From: Chroococcopsis sp964623815
Lineage (GTDB): Bacteria > Cyanobacteriota > Cyanobacteriia > Cyanobacteriales > Microcystaceae
Assembly (NCBI GenBank): GCA_964623815.1
Contig: CAZUVR010000021.1
Span: forward strand, 1-64,000
Direction: 5' to 3'
Length of the DNA: 64,000 nt
Shown here: positions 28,801-36,416 of the stretch, in pieces
Layout of the letters: the number at the start of each line of letters is the position of its first letter
How positions within the stretch are numbered: the stretch's first letter is position 1
The notes under the pieces: model-generated
What the model was told of the DNA's origin: nothing
The model's database searches: none
What the model saw: the letters and a program-made list of their open reading frames with translations, nothing else
Program-made: the position numbers and the translations under genes

Positions 28801-29085
28801 TCCCGATACCCAGTAGATCGGATGCCATAATGTCCATACTGCCAGTAAATGGGTCGTACCGCAGGCGGCGATAAAAGCACCGAACATCCAGAAGATCGGA
28901 GTGAATGGCACATCTCGCCTCTGACGAATAAAATAAATTAACATTACTGGAATCGAATAATAAGCAACAGTTATTAAACTGTCGGATAACAAATGTAACC
29001 AAACCAATGCCGGTTTCCAGAGATAGCAATGACCATGAGGTATAAAATTGCCCGAGCTAAGGTATTGATTTAAAAATTCCAGCAT
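25834..29085 (-). CDS. Ethylene-receptor-like multi-PAS histidine kinase
   Basis: 1083 residues. The N-terminus has three membrane helices (about 27-52, 61-84, 90-112) that match the ethylene-binding domain of plant ETR1 at a constant offset of ten: Asp35, Tyr42, Ile45, Pro46, Ile72, Cys75 and His79 correspond to ETR1 Asp25, Tyr32, Ile35, Pro36, Ile62, Cys65 and His69. Cys and His are the copper(I) ligands in ETR1. A coiled coil (about 122-185), about five PAS/PAC units (about 195-830), HisKA (YIVSHDLKAPL) and HATPase follow. The known cyanobacterial relative is SynEtr1 (slr1212) of Synechocystis, which binds ethylene and affects phototaxis; that one has a phytochrome-like module instead of the PAS array. 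Confidence 0.93.
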   Translation of the reverse strand: MLEFLNQYLSSGNFIPHGHCYLWKPALVWLHLLSDSLITVAYYSIPVMLIYFIRQRRDVPFTPIFWMFGAFIAACGTTHLLAVWTLWHPIYWVSGTVKAFTAFISLYTASELFELIPQALNLPSPEELQEANEQLSAEIQERKKAQAEILTLNAELEQRVAERTAELEVSNQLKERALISERQAREEAESSKLESQNFASRLTLAMEIAKMGSWDWDLKTGKILWTPYHEIIFGYEPGRGKYLYEEWRERIHSEDLAGVEEDLIRAKTEKRNYEGEYRVIWPDKSLRWVFSLGRFLYQEDGIAARMVGMSIDITDRKQSEERFRVSQELSLDAFAILRSLRDDSGYIVDFEWIYLNPKAGEILKNQPEKLVGQTLLSVLPGNKYDSEMFDRYVRVVESGEPHDIEIFYDSEGIRGWFRNMAVKLDDGIAIFFSDITERKYAEIAIKESEKRYATLAQLSPVGIFRCDRSGNCFYVNESWLLMTGLSCEEAKGNGWVRAIHPDDFPRVEEQWRRLIGEHLAFELEYRLRKPDGSNIWVLGQALPEIETQGEIISYIGTVTDISASKQNEAQRREAERALRESQRFIQRIAETTPGLLYIYDLKEGRNIYVNGQVSTILGYDQSYIQGIFVAQLLEHFHPDDVIQRSDFLRRLEASQDNEVYSFEFRFLCGDGQWRWLCSYETVFSRDSQGKPLEILGIALDVSQRKLAEIDLYKANERYQLATAAVNCLIYDVDLTSRTVERTAAMADIVGYTPEEADLSIDWWTSIIHPDDVNDLLRRFYLKLKTVDRYSEEYRVRHKCGDYRWVRDQGLLVRDIEGTPIRMVGSTTDITEAKEAQLELERQERELRQLTELLKKRNQELDGFAYIVSHDLKAPLRAIANLSEWIEEDLEGILSEDNRQQMALLRQRVYRMESLINGLLDYSRAGRDQLTAQDVNVENLLVEIIDSLSPPKSFEILVTSPMPRFTAKRLLLSQVFANLIGNAIKHHHRAGGKIIIGVRDEGDFYQFTVQDDGPGIPPEYHAKIFGIFQTLKDTESNESTGLGLSIVKRIIETEGGAIELESAPGKGSRFRFTWPKYPQPETDS

Positions 29086-29494
29086 AGGCTAGATAGATTT
29101 TGAGGATTTGTGTGGATAGAAGAAATAATTTTTTTTGGTCAGTAATTATATAAATCAACTTTTAGACTAACAAACCTTTGTTTAAGTCTGAAGGTATATT
29201 CAGGAGCTGTTCAAATTTGTTTACATAGATGATTTAAGTTGTCTAACATATCACTTTTTGCAGAGCAATATTTATATCTAGAGATGGATGTTTTGTAGAA
29301 AAAAATAATTCTGTAGATAGACTAACAGACACTTCCGTTGATAGAAGTAAGATAGGCTCTCTCTTATTTATAATCCAGAATATATTAAATTTTTTACTTA
29401 TCATCTCCCGTATGATAATTAAAAGGTGAAATGATGCTATACCAAAGATTAGGGATAATCAAAAAAATAGTCTTAAAAAATATCAACTAGGGGA
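29086..29494. other. Divergent regulatory region between the ethylene-receptor-like kinase and the NarL-type regulator (409 bases)
   Basis: Strongly AT-rich, without a credible ORF. It must carry the promoters for both the minus-strand kinase cluster and the plus-strand regulator-cyanophycinase pair. The octamer AGACTAAC occurs at about 29165 and 29318. No tRNA, terminator or riboswitch was seen. Confidence 0.5.
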
Positions 29495-30223
29495 ATGGCA
29501 ATGAACGATATTCGCGTTGTAGTAATTGAAGATCACGATCTGACCCGCATCGGTTTAGTGGCGGCATTAAAACATCGAGATGGCGTTGAGGTGGTAGGCG
29601 AGGCGACTAATGGGCTGCAAGGATTACGTCTTCTGGAAACGGTAAAACCGGATGTGGCGATCGTCGATATAGGTCTACCGAACATCGACGGCATCGAAAT
29701 GGTGCGTCGTTTCAAAACCGGTCACGTAGACTCGAAAGAACCCTTACCGAAAATATTGATGCTGACGATGCACAAAGCTCAGGATTCGGTTCTCGCTGCC
29801 TTCGCAGCGGGAGCGGACTCTTATTGCATGAAAGATATTAACGTGGATAAGCTCACGGAAGCGATCCAATCTACCCACGAGGGCAACCCTTGGATAGATC
29901 CAGTGATCGCGGACATCGTGTTACAACAGGTGAGGCAGTCAGTACCGGTGGCGGCAGAGGCTCAAGTCGCAACGAAAACGGTTACAATTCATGGTATAGA
30001 CCCTGAATATCAACAGCTATTAGAAAACACCCCCCTCACGGAAAGGGAGTTAGAAATTCTCGATCTGATCGTGGCGGGTTGCTCTAATGCCGACATAGCA
30101 GAAAAGCTCTACATCACGATCGGCACCGTGAAAACCCATGTACGAAATATCCTCAATAAATTATGTGTGGACGATCGTACACAGGCGGCGGTGCGAGCTT
30201 TGCGATCGGGATTGGTGGGCTAA
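29495..30223 (+). CDS. NarL/FixJ-family response regulator
   Basis: DNA-binding response regulator of 242 residues. Receiver domain about 6-130 with VVVIEDHDLTRIG, phosphoacceptor Asp58 in VAIVDIGLPNIDG and Lys in YCMKDINVDKL. LuxR-type helix-turn-helix about 175-240 with LTERELEILDLIVAGCSN and GTVKTHVRNILNKL. AGGGG lies just upstream; it would space better with the second ATG (29501) than the first. A cyanophycinase-like gene follows 40 bases later. The cognate kinase may be one of the divergent kinases, which is an inference from position. Confidence 0.94.
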   Translation: MAMNDIRVVVIEDHDLTRIGLVAALKHRDGVEVVGEATNGLQGLRLLETVKPDVAIVDIGLPNIDGIEMVRRFKTGHVDSKEPLPKILMLTMHKAQDSVLAAFAAGADSYCMKDINVDKLTEAIQSTHEGNPWIDPVIADIVLQQVRQSVPVAAEAQVATKTVTIHGIDPEYQQLLENTPLTERELEILDLIVAGCSNADIAEKLYITIGTVKTHVRNILNKLCVDDRTQAAVRALRSGLVG

Positions 30224-30263
30224 CTTCCTTCACCACACTATTACTTTTGCAATCAGAGGGAAT

Positions 30264-31085
30264 ATGGACAATAATCACGGCCAATTGATCATCATCGGCG
30301 GTGCTGAAGACAGAAGCGGCGAATGTACCGTACTAAGGGAATTCGTTCGCTCTGCGGGCGGTACAAAAGCGAAGATAGCGGTATTCACCGCCGCTACGAG
30401 CTTACCCGGGGAAGTGGGCGAGGATTACATTAACATTTTTGAACGTCTTGGGGTGGAAAAAGTTAAGGTGATCGATACGGAACGGAAAGAAGACGCTGAT
30501 CGTCCAGAATATATAGAGTTCATCAAGGAAGCTACTGGCGCTTTCTTCACTGGGGGCAACCAGGCGAAAATTATCGATTCTCTTAAAGACACGGAACTCG
30601 ATCGCCTCTTGCACGAACGTTATAACAAGGATGGTTTAGCGGTGGGCGGGACTAGCGCCGGGGCCGCCATGATGCCCGACGTGATGATCATCGAGGGAGC
30701 GTCTCAAACCAACCCCCGCGCCGATGCGGTGACGATGGGCACTGGGATGGGTTTCCTACCCGGTGTGGTCATCGATCAACATTTCGCTCAACGCGGCCGT
30801 TTAGGTCGTTTACTGTCCGCCATCGTCCAACAACCGGTAGTTCTGGGCTTCGGTATCGATGAGGACACCGCCATCATCGTCGATGGGGAAGAGGTAAGGG
30901 TAGTGGGTAGCGGTTCCGTCACTGTAGTCGATGAATCGGAAGCCAGTTACAATAACCTCGATGAAGTTCTTAAAGATGAAGCGATGGCTATCTGCGGGGT
31001 AAAAATTCACATCCTACCTCACGGTTTCCGCTTCAATTTAAAAACCCGTAAGCCCGTTATCAATCAACCTTCTGTAGCCGCTTAG
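30264..31085 (+). CDS. Second cyanophycinase-like S51 peptidase
   Basis: 273 residues from the ATG at 30264, preceded by AGAGGG; the frame is open further upstream inside the regulator gene but homology starts here. Nucleophile Ser131 in GGTSAGAAMM and Asp171-Gln172-His173 in VIDQHF align with the Synechocystis CphB catalytic residues. It is clearly diverged from the 2736-3590 cyanophycinase while keeping the active-site motifs, so it may degrade cyanophycin under different conditions or act on related isoaspartyl peptides. Downstream of and probably co-transcribed with the NarL-type regulator. Stop interlocks with that of mutS2. Confidence 0.92.
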   Translation: MDNNHGQLIIIGGAEDRSGECTVLREFVRSAGGTKAKIAVFTAATSLPGEVGEDYINIFERLGVEKVKVIDTERKEDADRPEYIEFIKEATGAFFTGGNQAKIIDSLKDTELDRLLHERYNKDGLAVGGTSAGAAMMPDVMIIEGASQTNPRADAVTMGTGMGFLPGVVIDQHFAQRGRLGRLLSAIVQQPVVLGFGIDEDTAIIVDGEEVRVVGSGSVTVVDESEASYNNLDEVLKDEAMAICGVKIHILPHGFRFNLKTRKPVINQPSVAA

Positions 31086-33469
31086 ATCAAATAAGCGATC
31101 GTTACTCCAGAACCGCCCTCGTTACCGGGGGCTGTTTCAAAGCGTTCTACTTGAGGATGATGGCTGAGAAATTCCTGTACTCCCTGCCGCAGTTTACCGG
31201 TACCTTTACCGTGAATGATCCACAGTAACCCTGAGGCCGTGGCTGCGTTAATAGCTTTATCTATGGTAGCTTCCGCTTCCGCTACCCGACTGCCGCGAAT
31301 ATCTACGGTGTTGGTGGAGGTGCGGATGGCAATCGCGTCTTTTTTGGGCGCAGGTGGCGGGGGAGGAACTACTTTAGGTTTGGGTTCTATCTCTACTTTC
31401 TTCCCGTCTAAGGATTCTATTTCCGTCAGATTGACGCTCATCTTCATCAAGCCGAAACGCACCGTGAGCGATTCATTCTCTGGGGAAATACTGAGGACTT
31501 CGGCCGTTTGACCGAGGTTGGGGAGACGTATTTTCTCCCCGACTTTCGGTAGGTATCCTGAAGACTTCTTGGTATTTTTGGGCAGGAAGCGATCGACTAA
31601 GTTATTTAATTCTTCCGTAGCTTTCTGAGCGCTCTGAGCGTTCTGGGGCCCCTGTTGTAGTTGACGGATCAGTTTAGCTATCTCTGCTTTCGCCTCGGCT
31701 AGATTTTTCTGAATTTCCTGATCTTGATATTTCTTCAATTCCTGTTCTCTAGCTTGGAGAGAGTTGGCTTTTTCCGATACTTCGTTATAGAAAGCCTCGG
31801 TTTGTTTCAGCAGTTGTTGAGCTTCTCTGGCTTTCTGCTCCTGCTCCCTTCTCTGAGCCTCTAAACCGGAGATAACTTGATTAATTTCCTCCGAGAAGCC
31901 TCCTAAGTTTTGCTTGGCACCCTCGATAATCTCTGGTTTTAAACCCAATCTCCCGGCGATGGCTAGAGCGTTCGAGCGTCCCGGAATGCCCCAGAGCAAA
32001 CGGTAGGTGGGGGATAGGGTTTCGTCATTGAATTCTACAGAGGCGTTTTCAAAGCGGGAATCTTGATATTTGAGGGATTTTAATTCCCCGTAGTGAGTTG
32101 TTGCAATGGTTAATCGGCTGTGATCGGCTAGGTATTTCAGGAGAGCGATCGCCAGAGCGCTACCTTCGGCGGGATCGGTGCCAGCTCCCACTTCATCTAG
32201 TAAAACTAATGAAGATTGATTGACTACCTCTAAAATCCTAATGATGCGGCGGATATGCCCGGAAAATGTCGATAGACTCTGTTGTAAAGATTGTTCGTCG
32301 CCTATATCCGCCAGTACCGACTCGAACCAGGGTATCTCGACGGGTTCTTTAGCAGGGATGAAAAGGCCGATTTTAGCCATCAGGGAGGTCAATCCCAAGG
32401 TTTTGAGGGTGACGGTTTTACCCCCAGTATTGGGGCCGGTGATAGCGACTACCCTCGTCTGTGGATCGATAGTGACGCTGATCGGTATGACTTCCGCCCC
32501 CTGTTCGTGTCGTTTCTGCCAGACTAAGAGGGGATGACGCAGTTGACGTAGGGTTATCGGTCGATCGTTATCTATAAATTCGGGTGGATTCGCTTCCAAC
32601 CACAGGCTGTAACGGGCTTTGGCGGTGGCGAGATCGAGCCTGGTGGCTACAGCTAGCAGGTGTTCTAAATCCTCGAAACTTTCGGTGATTTGAGCGCTGA
32701 GGCCCTGTAAGATCTTTTCTTCTTCCATCTGTTCCTGTCTGCGATACTGACGGAGTTTGTTACCTTGCTCTACTACGGAATGGGGTTCGATGTAGAGGGT
32801 GGCCCCGGTGGTGGAAGTGTCGTGAACCACTCCCCCAATTTGATCTTTCTGGGGGGCTTTGACGGGTATGACAAAGCGATCGCCTCTCTGAGTGATGACT
32901 GGTTCTTGTATAGCCCCGCTCTGTTTTTGAATTATTTCTTGTAATTTCCGATAAATTCTCTCTCTGATCACTTTCATCTGTCCCCGGACTTCTCGCAGGG
33001 CGGGGCTCGCCCTATCGGCTACCTGTCCATCTTCATCGATACAGCGATGGATTTCCTGTTCTATCTCGGGATAGGTGCGTACTTCCGACACCATCGTTGT
33101 CAGTATGGGGCAAATTTCTTCTTGTTCTTCGATCGTCCTCCTCAATCTTCTCACTCCTGCGAGGGTGGTGGCTATCTGAAGTAGTTCAGTTCCCGATAAC
33201 AGGCCGCCGAGATTGGCTCTTTCTAACGCATCGCCAATATCTTGAACTCCGTCGAAGGATAGTCTATTATTCGGCCCCTGCTCCAGGTTATAAGCTTCTT
33301 GAGTCTGACTCAATAATTCTAAGGTTTCTTCTCTATTTTTCGGTATGGGGTGCTGTGTGGCGGCGATCGCCCCTAATTTAGTCGCCGCGAATGTGGATAG
33401 ATGCTGACACAGCCGCGGCCATTCTAATAGTTCTAGTGTCTCTTCTTGTATCAATGTCTTAGGGAACAT
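31082..33469 (-). CDS. mutS2: Endonuclease MutS2
   Basis: MutS-family ATPase without the mismatch-recognition domain; bacterial relatives suppress recombination or rescue collided ribosomes. 795 residues: core and clamp helices, ATPase with Walker A GPNTGGKTVTLK and Walker B LVLLDEVGAGTDP, a charged coiled coil (about 515-615), and a C-terminal Smr nuclease domain with VDIRGSRVAEAE and IIHGKGTGKLRQGV. Domain order and length are normal for MutS2. Confidence 0.96.
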   Translation of the reverse strand: MFPKTLIQEETLELLEWPRLCQHLSTFAATKLGAIAATQHPIPKNREETLELLSQTQEAYNLEQGPNNRLSFDGVQDIGDALERANLGGLLSGTELLQIATTLAGVRRLRRTIEEQEEICPILTTMVSEVRTYPEIEQEIHRCIDEDGQVADRASPALREVRGQMKVIRERIYRKLQEIIQKQSGAIQEPVITQRGDRFVIPVKAPQKDQIGGVVHDTSTTGATLYIEPHSVVEQGNKLRQYRRQEQMEEEKILQGLSAQITESFEDLEHLLAVATRLDLATAKARYSLWLEANPPEFIDNDRPITLRQLRHPLLVWQKRHEQGAEVIPISVTIDPQTRVVAITGPNTGGKTVTLKTLGLTSLMAKIGLFIPAKEPVEIPWFESVLADIGDEQSLQQSLSTFSGHIRRIIRILEVVNQSSLVLLDEVGAGTDPAEGSALAIALLKYLADHSRLTIATTHYGELKSLKYQDSRFENASVEFNDETLSPTYRLLWGIPGRSNALAIAGRLGLKPEIIEGAKQNLGGFSEEINQVISGLEAQRREQEQKAREAQQLLKQTEAFYNEVSEKANSLQAREQELKKYQDQEIQKNLAEAKAEIAKLIRQLQQGPQNAQSAQKATEELNNLVDRFLPKNTKKSSGYLPKVGEKIRLPNLGQTAEVLSISPENESLTVRFGLMKMSVNLTEIESLDGKKVEIEPKPKVVPPPPPAPKKDAIAIRTSTNTVDIRGSRVAEAEATIDKAINAATASGLLWIIHGKGTGKLRQGVQEFLSHHPQVERFETAPGNEGGSGVTIAYLI

Positions 33470-33722
33470 ACTACCTTTTGTAGATTATAGTGTAACACGG
33501 TTTTTTTCAGGTCTGGTTCTATCTATTGACTAGCGTTTTTAAAACCCTAACTTCAAACGCGAATTTATTTTGTTGGCTTTTTTTTAACTATTCAGATTTA
33601 TGTACGCAACTTAATTCTCATCAATAAACATCTATTAAAAGATAGATCCGCTAACAACCCATGCTCCCGACTCGATAAAATTGCTAAACTTAAAAAATTA
33701 AAGATATTAAAGCTCAAACCTG

Positions 33723-34085
33723 ATGTTAGTGAGAAACTTACAAGACTGTGCAGAATTTTTAGCTGGCGATCGCACCCGTTTACGGGAGTTATTACACCCA
33801 GATAAGCAACCGCTAGATTTACGCTACAGTTTGGCTCACGCGATCGTGGATGTTGGTCAAACTTCCACGCCCCATTCACTGAAAACTTCTGAGGTTTATT
33901 ATATTCTCAGCGGTGAAGGAGAAATGCACATCGATGAAGAAATGGAGAAAGTCGGGCCGGGGGATGCTGTGTATATACCCCCCGATGCTCAGCAATACAT
34001 TCACAACTGCGGTGATGAGCCTTTAATATTCTTGTGCATAGTTGACCCAGCTTGGCGAGTTGAGGATGAAACCGTTTATGACTGA
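33723..34085 (+). CDS. Cupin domain-containing protein
   Basis: Small beta-barrel protein of 120 residues with a single cupin_2 fold. The metal-binding motif region is SLKTSEVYYILSGEGEMHI, then GPGDAVYIPPDAQQYIHNCG. A first-motif His is present in TPHSL. Role unknown: such proteins range from isomerases to metal-binding regulators. Its stop overlaps the tyrA start by eight bases, so the two are probably translated together. Confidence 0.88.
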   Translation: MLVRNLQDCAEFLAGDRTRLRELLHPDKQPLDLRYSLAHAIVDVGQTSTPHSLKTSEVYYILSGEGEMHIDEEMEKVGPGDAVYIPPDAQQYIHNCGDEPLIFLCIVDPAWRVEDETVYD

Positions 34086-34911
34086 TGTGGGTATCGTCGG
34101 GCTAGGGTTGATCGGTGGTTCTCTAGGTTTGGATTTAAAAGCTTTAGGTTATCAGGTATGGGGTGTATCTCGTAAAGCAGAAACTTGTGAGATGGCTCTG
34201 GCGAAAGGGGTAGTCGATCGCTCTAGTGTTAATCTCGATCTATTAGCGTCGGCGGAGATCATTTTTATCTGTACCCCTATCGGTTTGATCCTCCCCACCC
34301 TCCGGGATTTAATCCCCCATATTCGCCCAGGAACGATCGTTACCGATGTGGGTTCGGTTAAGGGTGCGATCGTTCCCTCTGCCACCGCCTTATGGCCGGA
34401 TTTCGTCGGCGGCCATCCGATGGCGGGTACTGCCGAACAGGGTATTAACGCGGCGCAAAAAGATCTATTTAAAAATGCCCCCTACGTCATCACTCCCCTG
34501 CCCCATACTTCTATGACTGGGGTAGAAAAACTAAGTACGATAGTGGCACAATTGGGGTCTAAGCTTTATCGATGTAGTCCCGAGGCGCACGATCGTGCGG
34601 TGGCTTTAATCTCCCACCTGCCGGTAATGATCTCCGCCAACTTGATCCGCGTTTGCATGGTGGACGAGGAGGTAGAGTTAGCCCAAAATTTAGCCAGTTC
34701 CGGTTTTAAAGATACGAGCCGTGTAGGTGGAGGTAATCCAGAATTAGGCATGATGATGGCGCAGTATAATCGTTCTGCTTTACTGCAATGCTTACGAGAT
34801 TATCAAGATAATTTGGAGCAATTAATTCAATATATTGAAAGCGACAATTGGGAGCAACTGGCATCAACTTTGACATTTACCCAGGAATCTAGACCGTTAT
34901 TTATCAAATAG
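34078..34911 (+). CDS. tyrA: Prephenate / arogenate dehydrogenase
   Basis: Tyrosine biosynthesis. NAD(P)-binding N-terminus VGIVGLGLIGGSLGLDL; catalytic-region segments DVGSVKGAIVP, FVGGHPMAGTAEQG and LISHLPVMISA are those of TyrA. Cyanobacterial enzymes generally prefer arogenate and NADP. The frame extends upstream to 34042 inside the cupin gene, but the Rossmann fold begins at the ATG at 34078, which overlaps the cupin stop. About 277 residues from this start, with no ACT domain. Confidence 0.94.
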   Translation: MTDVGIVGLGLIGGSLGLDLKALGYQVWGVSRKAETCEMALAKGVVDRSSVNLDLLASAEIIFICTPIGLILPTLRDLIPHIRPGTIVTDVGSVKGAIVPSATALWPDFVGGHPMAGTAEQGINAAQKDLFKNAPYVITPLPHTSMTGVEKLSTIVAQLGSKLYRCSPEAHDRAVALISHLPVMISANLIRVCMVDEEVELAQNLASSGFKDTSRVGGGNPELGMMMAQYNRSALLQCLRDYQDNLEQLIQYIESDNWEQLASTLTFTQESRPLFIK

Positions 34912-34916
34912 TATTT

Positions 34917-35702
34917 ATGTCTTTAAAAAAGCAAGTTTCCTTTTATTTAGAGGATGTAAGTACCGGTATAGGTTTAACCATTAACTTATTAATCTTAGCT
35001 TTAATCTTTCTTTCTTTAGGTATTTATGTAGCCCAAACCTACCCCCTACCTGTAAAAATTCAATTCTGGTTACATCAGATAGATATATTTATACTAATAT
35101 TTTTTACTAGTGAATACATTGTCAGATTTTGGTGCGCTGAAAACAGATTAAAATTTGTTTTTGATGTTTTTTCCCTCATAGATATTCTCTCGATATTGCC
35201 TTTATTTTTAGGACTGTTTGATATACGATACTTTCGTATTTTTCGATGGTTTAGAATCTTGCGGATAATTCGCTTTTTCGGCTCGGGAATTTCCATATTT
35301 AAGGTGCAACAATCGGATCAAATAGTATTCGCCCGTATTTTACTCACTTTATTTTCCATCATTTTCGTTTATTCTGGCTTGATCTATCAAGTAGAACATC
35401 CGATTAAAAATACCAATTTTAAAACCTTTCTCGATGCCTTTTACTTCGCGGTTGTTACTATGACTACCGTAGGTTTCGGAGATGTTACCCCCTTATCCGA
35501 CACGGGAAGGCTGATCACCGTCTTGATGATCTTGACCGGTGTATTGTTAATTCCCTGGCAAATAGGGGATTTAACCAGACAACTTTTAAAGACCAGTAAT
35601 CAAGTGGAGATAGAGTGTCAGACATGCGGCCTACTCAATCATGACTCCGACGCAAGTTTCTGTAAAATTTGCGGTGCCGAATTGTTAAAAAACCCGCCTT
35701 AG
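34917..35702 (+). CDS. Voltage-gated potassium channel with C-terminal zinc ribbon
   Basis: 261-residue ion transport protein with six membrane segments. S4 has arginines at every third position (Arg104, 107, 110, 113, 116, 119), the hallmark of a voltage sensor. The pore loop carries the potassium filter TVGFGD (184-189). After S6 a short cytoplasmic tail holds a CxxC-x11-CxxC zinc ribbon (Cys234, 237, 249, 252). It lies 5 bases after tyrA. The channel part resembles Kv-type prokaryotic channels; a zinc ribbon at this position is unusual. The stop interlocks with the opposite gene. Confidence 0.92.
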   Translation: MSLKKQVSFYLEDVSTGIGLTINLLILALIFLSLGIYVAQTYPLPVKIQFWLHQIDIFILIFFTSEYIVRFWCAENRLKFVFDVFSLIDILSILPLFLGLFDIRYFRIFRWFRILRIIRFFGSGISIFKVQQSDQIVFARILLTLFSIIFVYSGLIYQVEHPIKNTNFKTFLDAFYFAVVTMTTVGFGDVTPLSDTGRLITVLMILTGVLLIPWQIGDLTRQLLKTSNQVEIECQTCGLLNHDSDASFCKICGAELLKNPP

Positions 35703-36085
35703 TTAAATTTTGATTGAGTGACAGATTCTCGAATCGGTTCTTTCCCATCAGTGCCGATAACGAAGGTGTTGCGATCGATGATAAAGTTATTACCTCCCTC
35801 TGAGCCTCGAAATTTCCTGCCCTCTTGCACTACTGGAACCCTTCTATATCCCGTACCATCGTGATAGGTCATGATTAACTGAAAACTAGCCTCACCTCGG
35901 CAGATAGTGACAAGATAACTTTTGGTTCTGAAGGTGGCTTCCTCTCTTCTCAGCCCACAAACGCTAAAAGCACTAGCTTTAGTATTTATATCGCCTAATA
36001 AAGGAGTAGTGAAAGTTAAACTCAAAACAGCTAATTTTAACAAAGCTCGATAGTTCACAGGTTTATTTATATATTCGCAGTACAA
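35699..36085 (-). CDS. Hypothetical secreted protein
   Basis: 128 residues with an N-terminal hydrophobic segment (about 13-30, LLKLAVLSLTFTTPLLG) that looks like a signal peptide, and two Cys in the mature part (in VCGLRREEA and TICRGEAS) that may pair. The rest appears beta-rich with many polar residues. No family is recognised; the start could lie a few codons downstream of the ATG at 36085. Confidence 0.65.
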   Translation of the reverse strand: MYCEYINKPVNYRALLKLAVLSLTFTTPLLGDINTKASAFSVCGLRREEATFRTKSYLVTICRGEASFQLIMTYHDGTGYRRVPVVQEGRKFRGSEGGNNFIIDRNTFVIGTDGKEPIRESVTQSKFN

Positions 36086-36133
36086 ATATCTCAGACGAAA
36101 TCATTTTAGCCTAAGTTGCCGGGGATAAAATTC

Positions 36134-36156
36134 AACCCACCTTTTTGGGGTGGGTT
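36134..36156 (-). terminator. Hairpin terminator downstream of nfu
   Basis: AACCCACC (36134-36141) pairs with GGTGGGTT (36149-36156) across a 7-base loop; on the minus strand it is followed by GAATTTTA. It begins 10 bases beyond the nfu stop codon. The T-run is weak, so it could also be a stabilising hairpin. Confidence 0.5.
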
Positions 36157-36165
36157 AAAGAGAAC

Positions 36166-36402
36166 TTAAAAAGCTTGTTCTACTTCGGCGATTTCGGGGA
36201 TTTTCTCGCGGAGACGGCGCTCGATCCCCATTTTTAAGGTCATGGTGGAGCTAGGGCAAGAACCGCAGGCACCCTGTAAACGCAGTTTCACGATCGGCCC
36301 GTCGATTTCCACTAACTCCACATTACCCCCGTCTGCCATTAAATATGGTCGCATTTCGTCGAGTACCACTTCCACGTTATCGGGTGTCAATGCCAGTGTC
36401 AT
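36166..36402 (-). CDS. nfu: NifU C-terminal domain iron-sulfur scaffold (Nfu)
   Basis: 78-residue stand-alone Nfu domain that holds an assembling [4Fe-4S] cluster between two subunits; in cyanobacteria and plastids (CnfU/NFU) it serves photosystem I. Cluster ligands Cys46 and Cys49 are in GACGSCPSS, and YLMADGGNVELVEID is the typical N-terminal part. A strong AAGGAGG ribosome site lies about 10 bases before the ATG, close to the stop of the preceding DUF3386 gene. Confidence 0.95.
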   Translation of the reverse strand: MTLALTPDNVEVVLDEMRPYLMADGGNVELVEIDGPIVKLRLQGACGSCPSSTMTLKMGIERRLREKIPEIAEVEQAF

Positions 36403-36416
36403 AAAATAAACCTCCT

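Noticed and set aside
33598..33879. Minus-strand frame of 93 codons opposite the cupin gene start
   Set aside because: Overlaps the well-supported cupin gene and shows no conserved motif.
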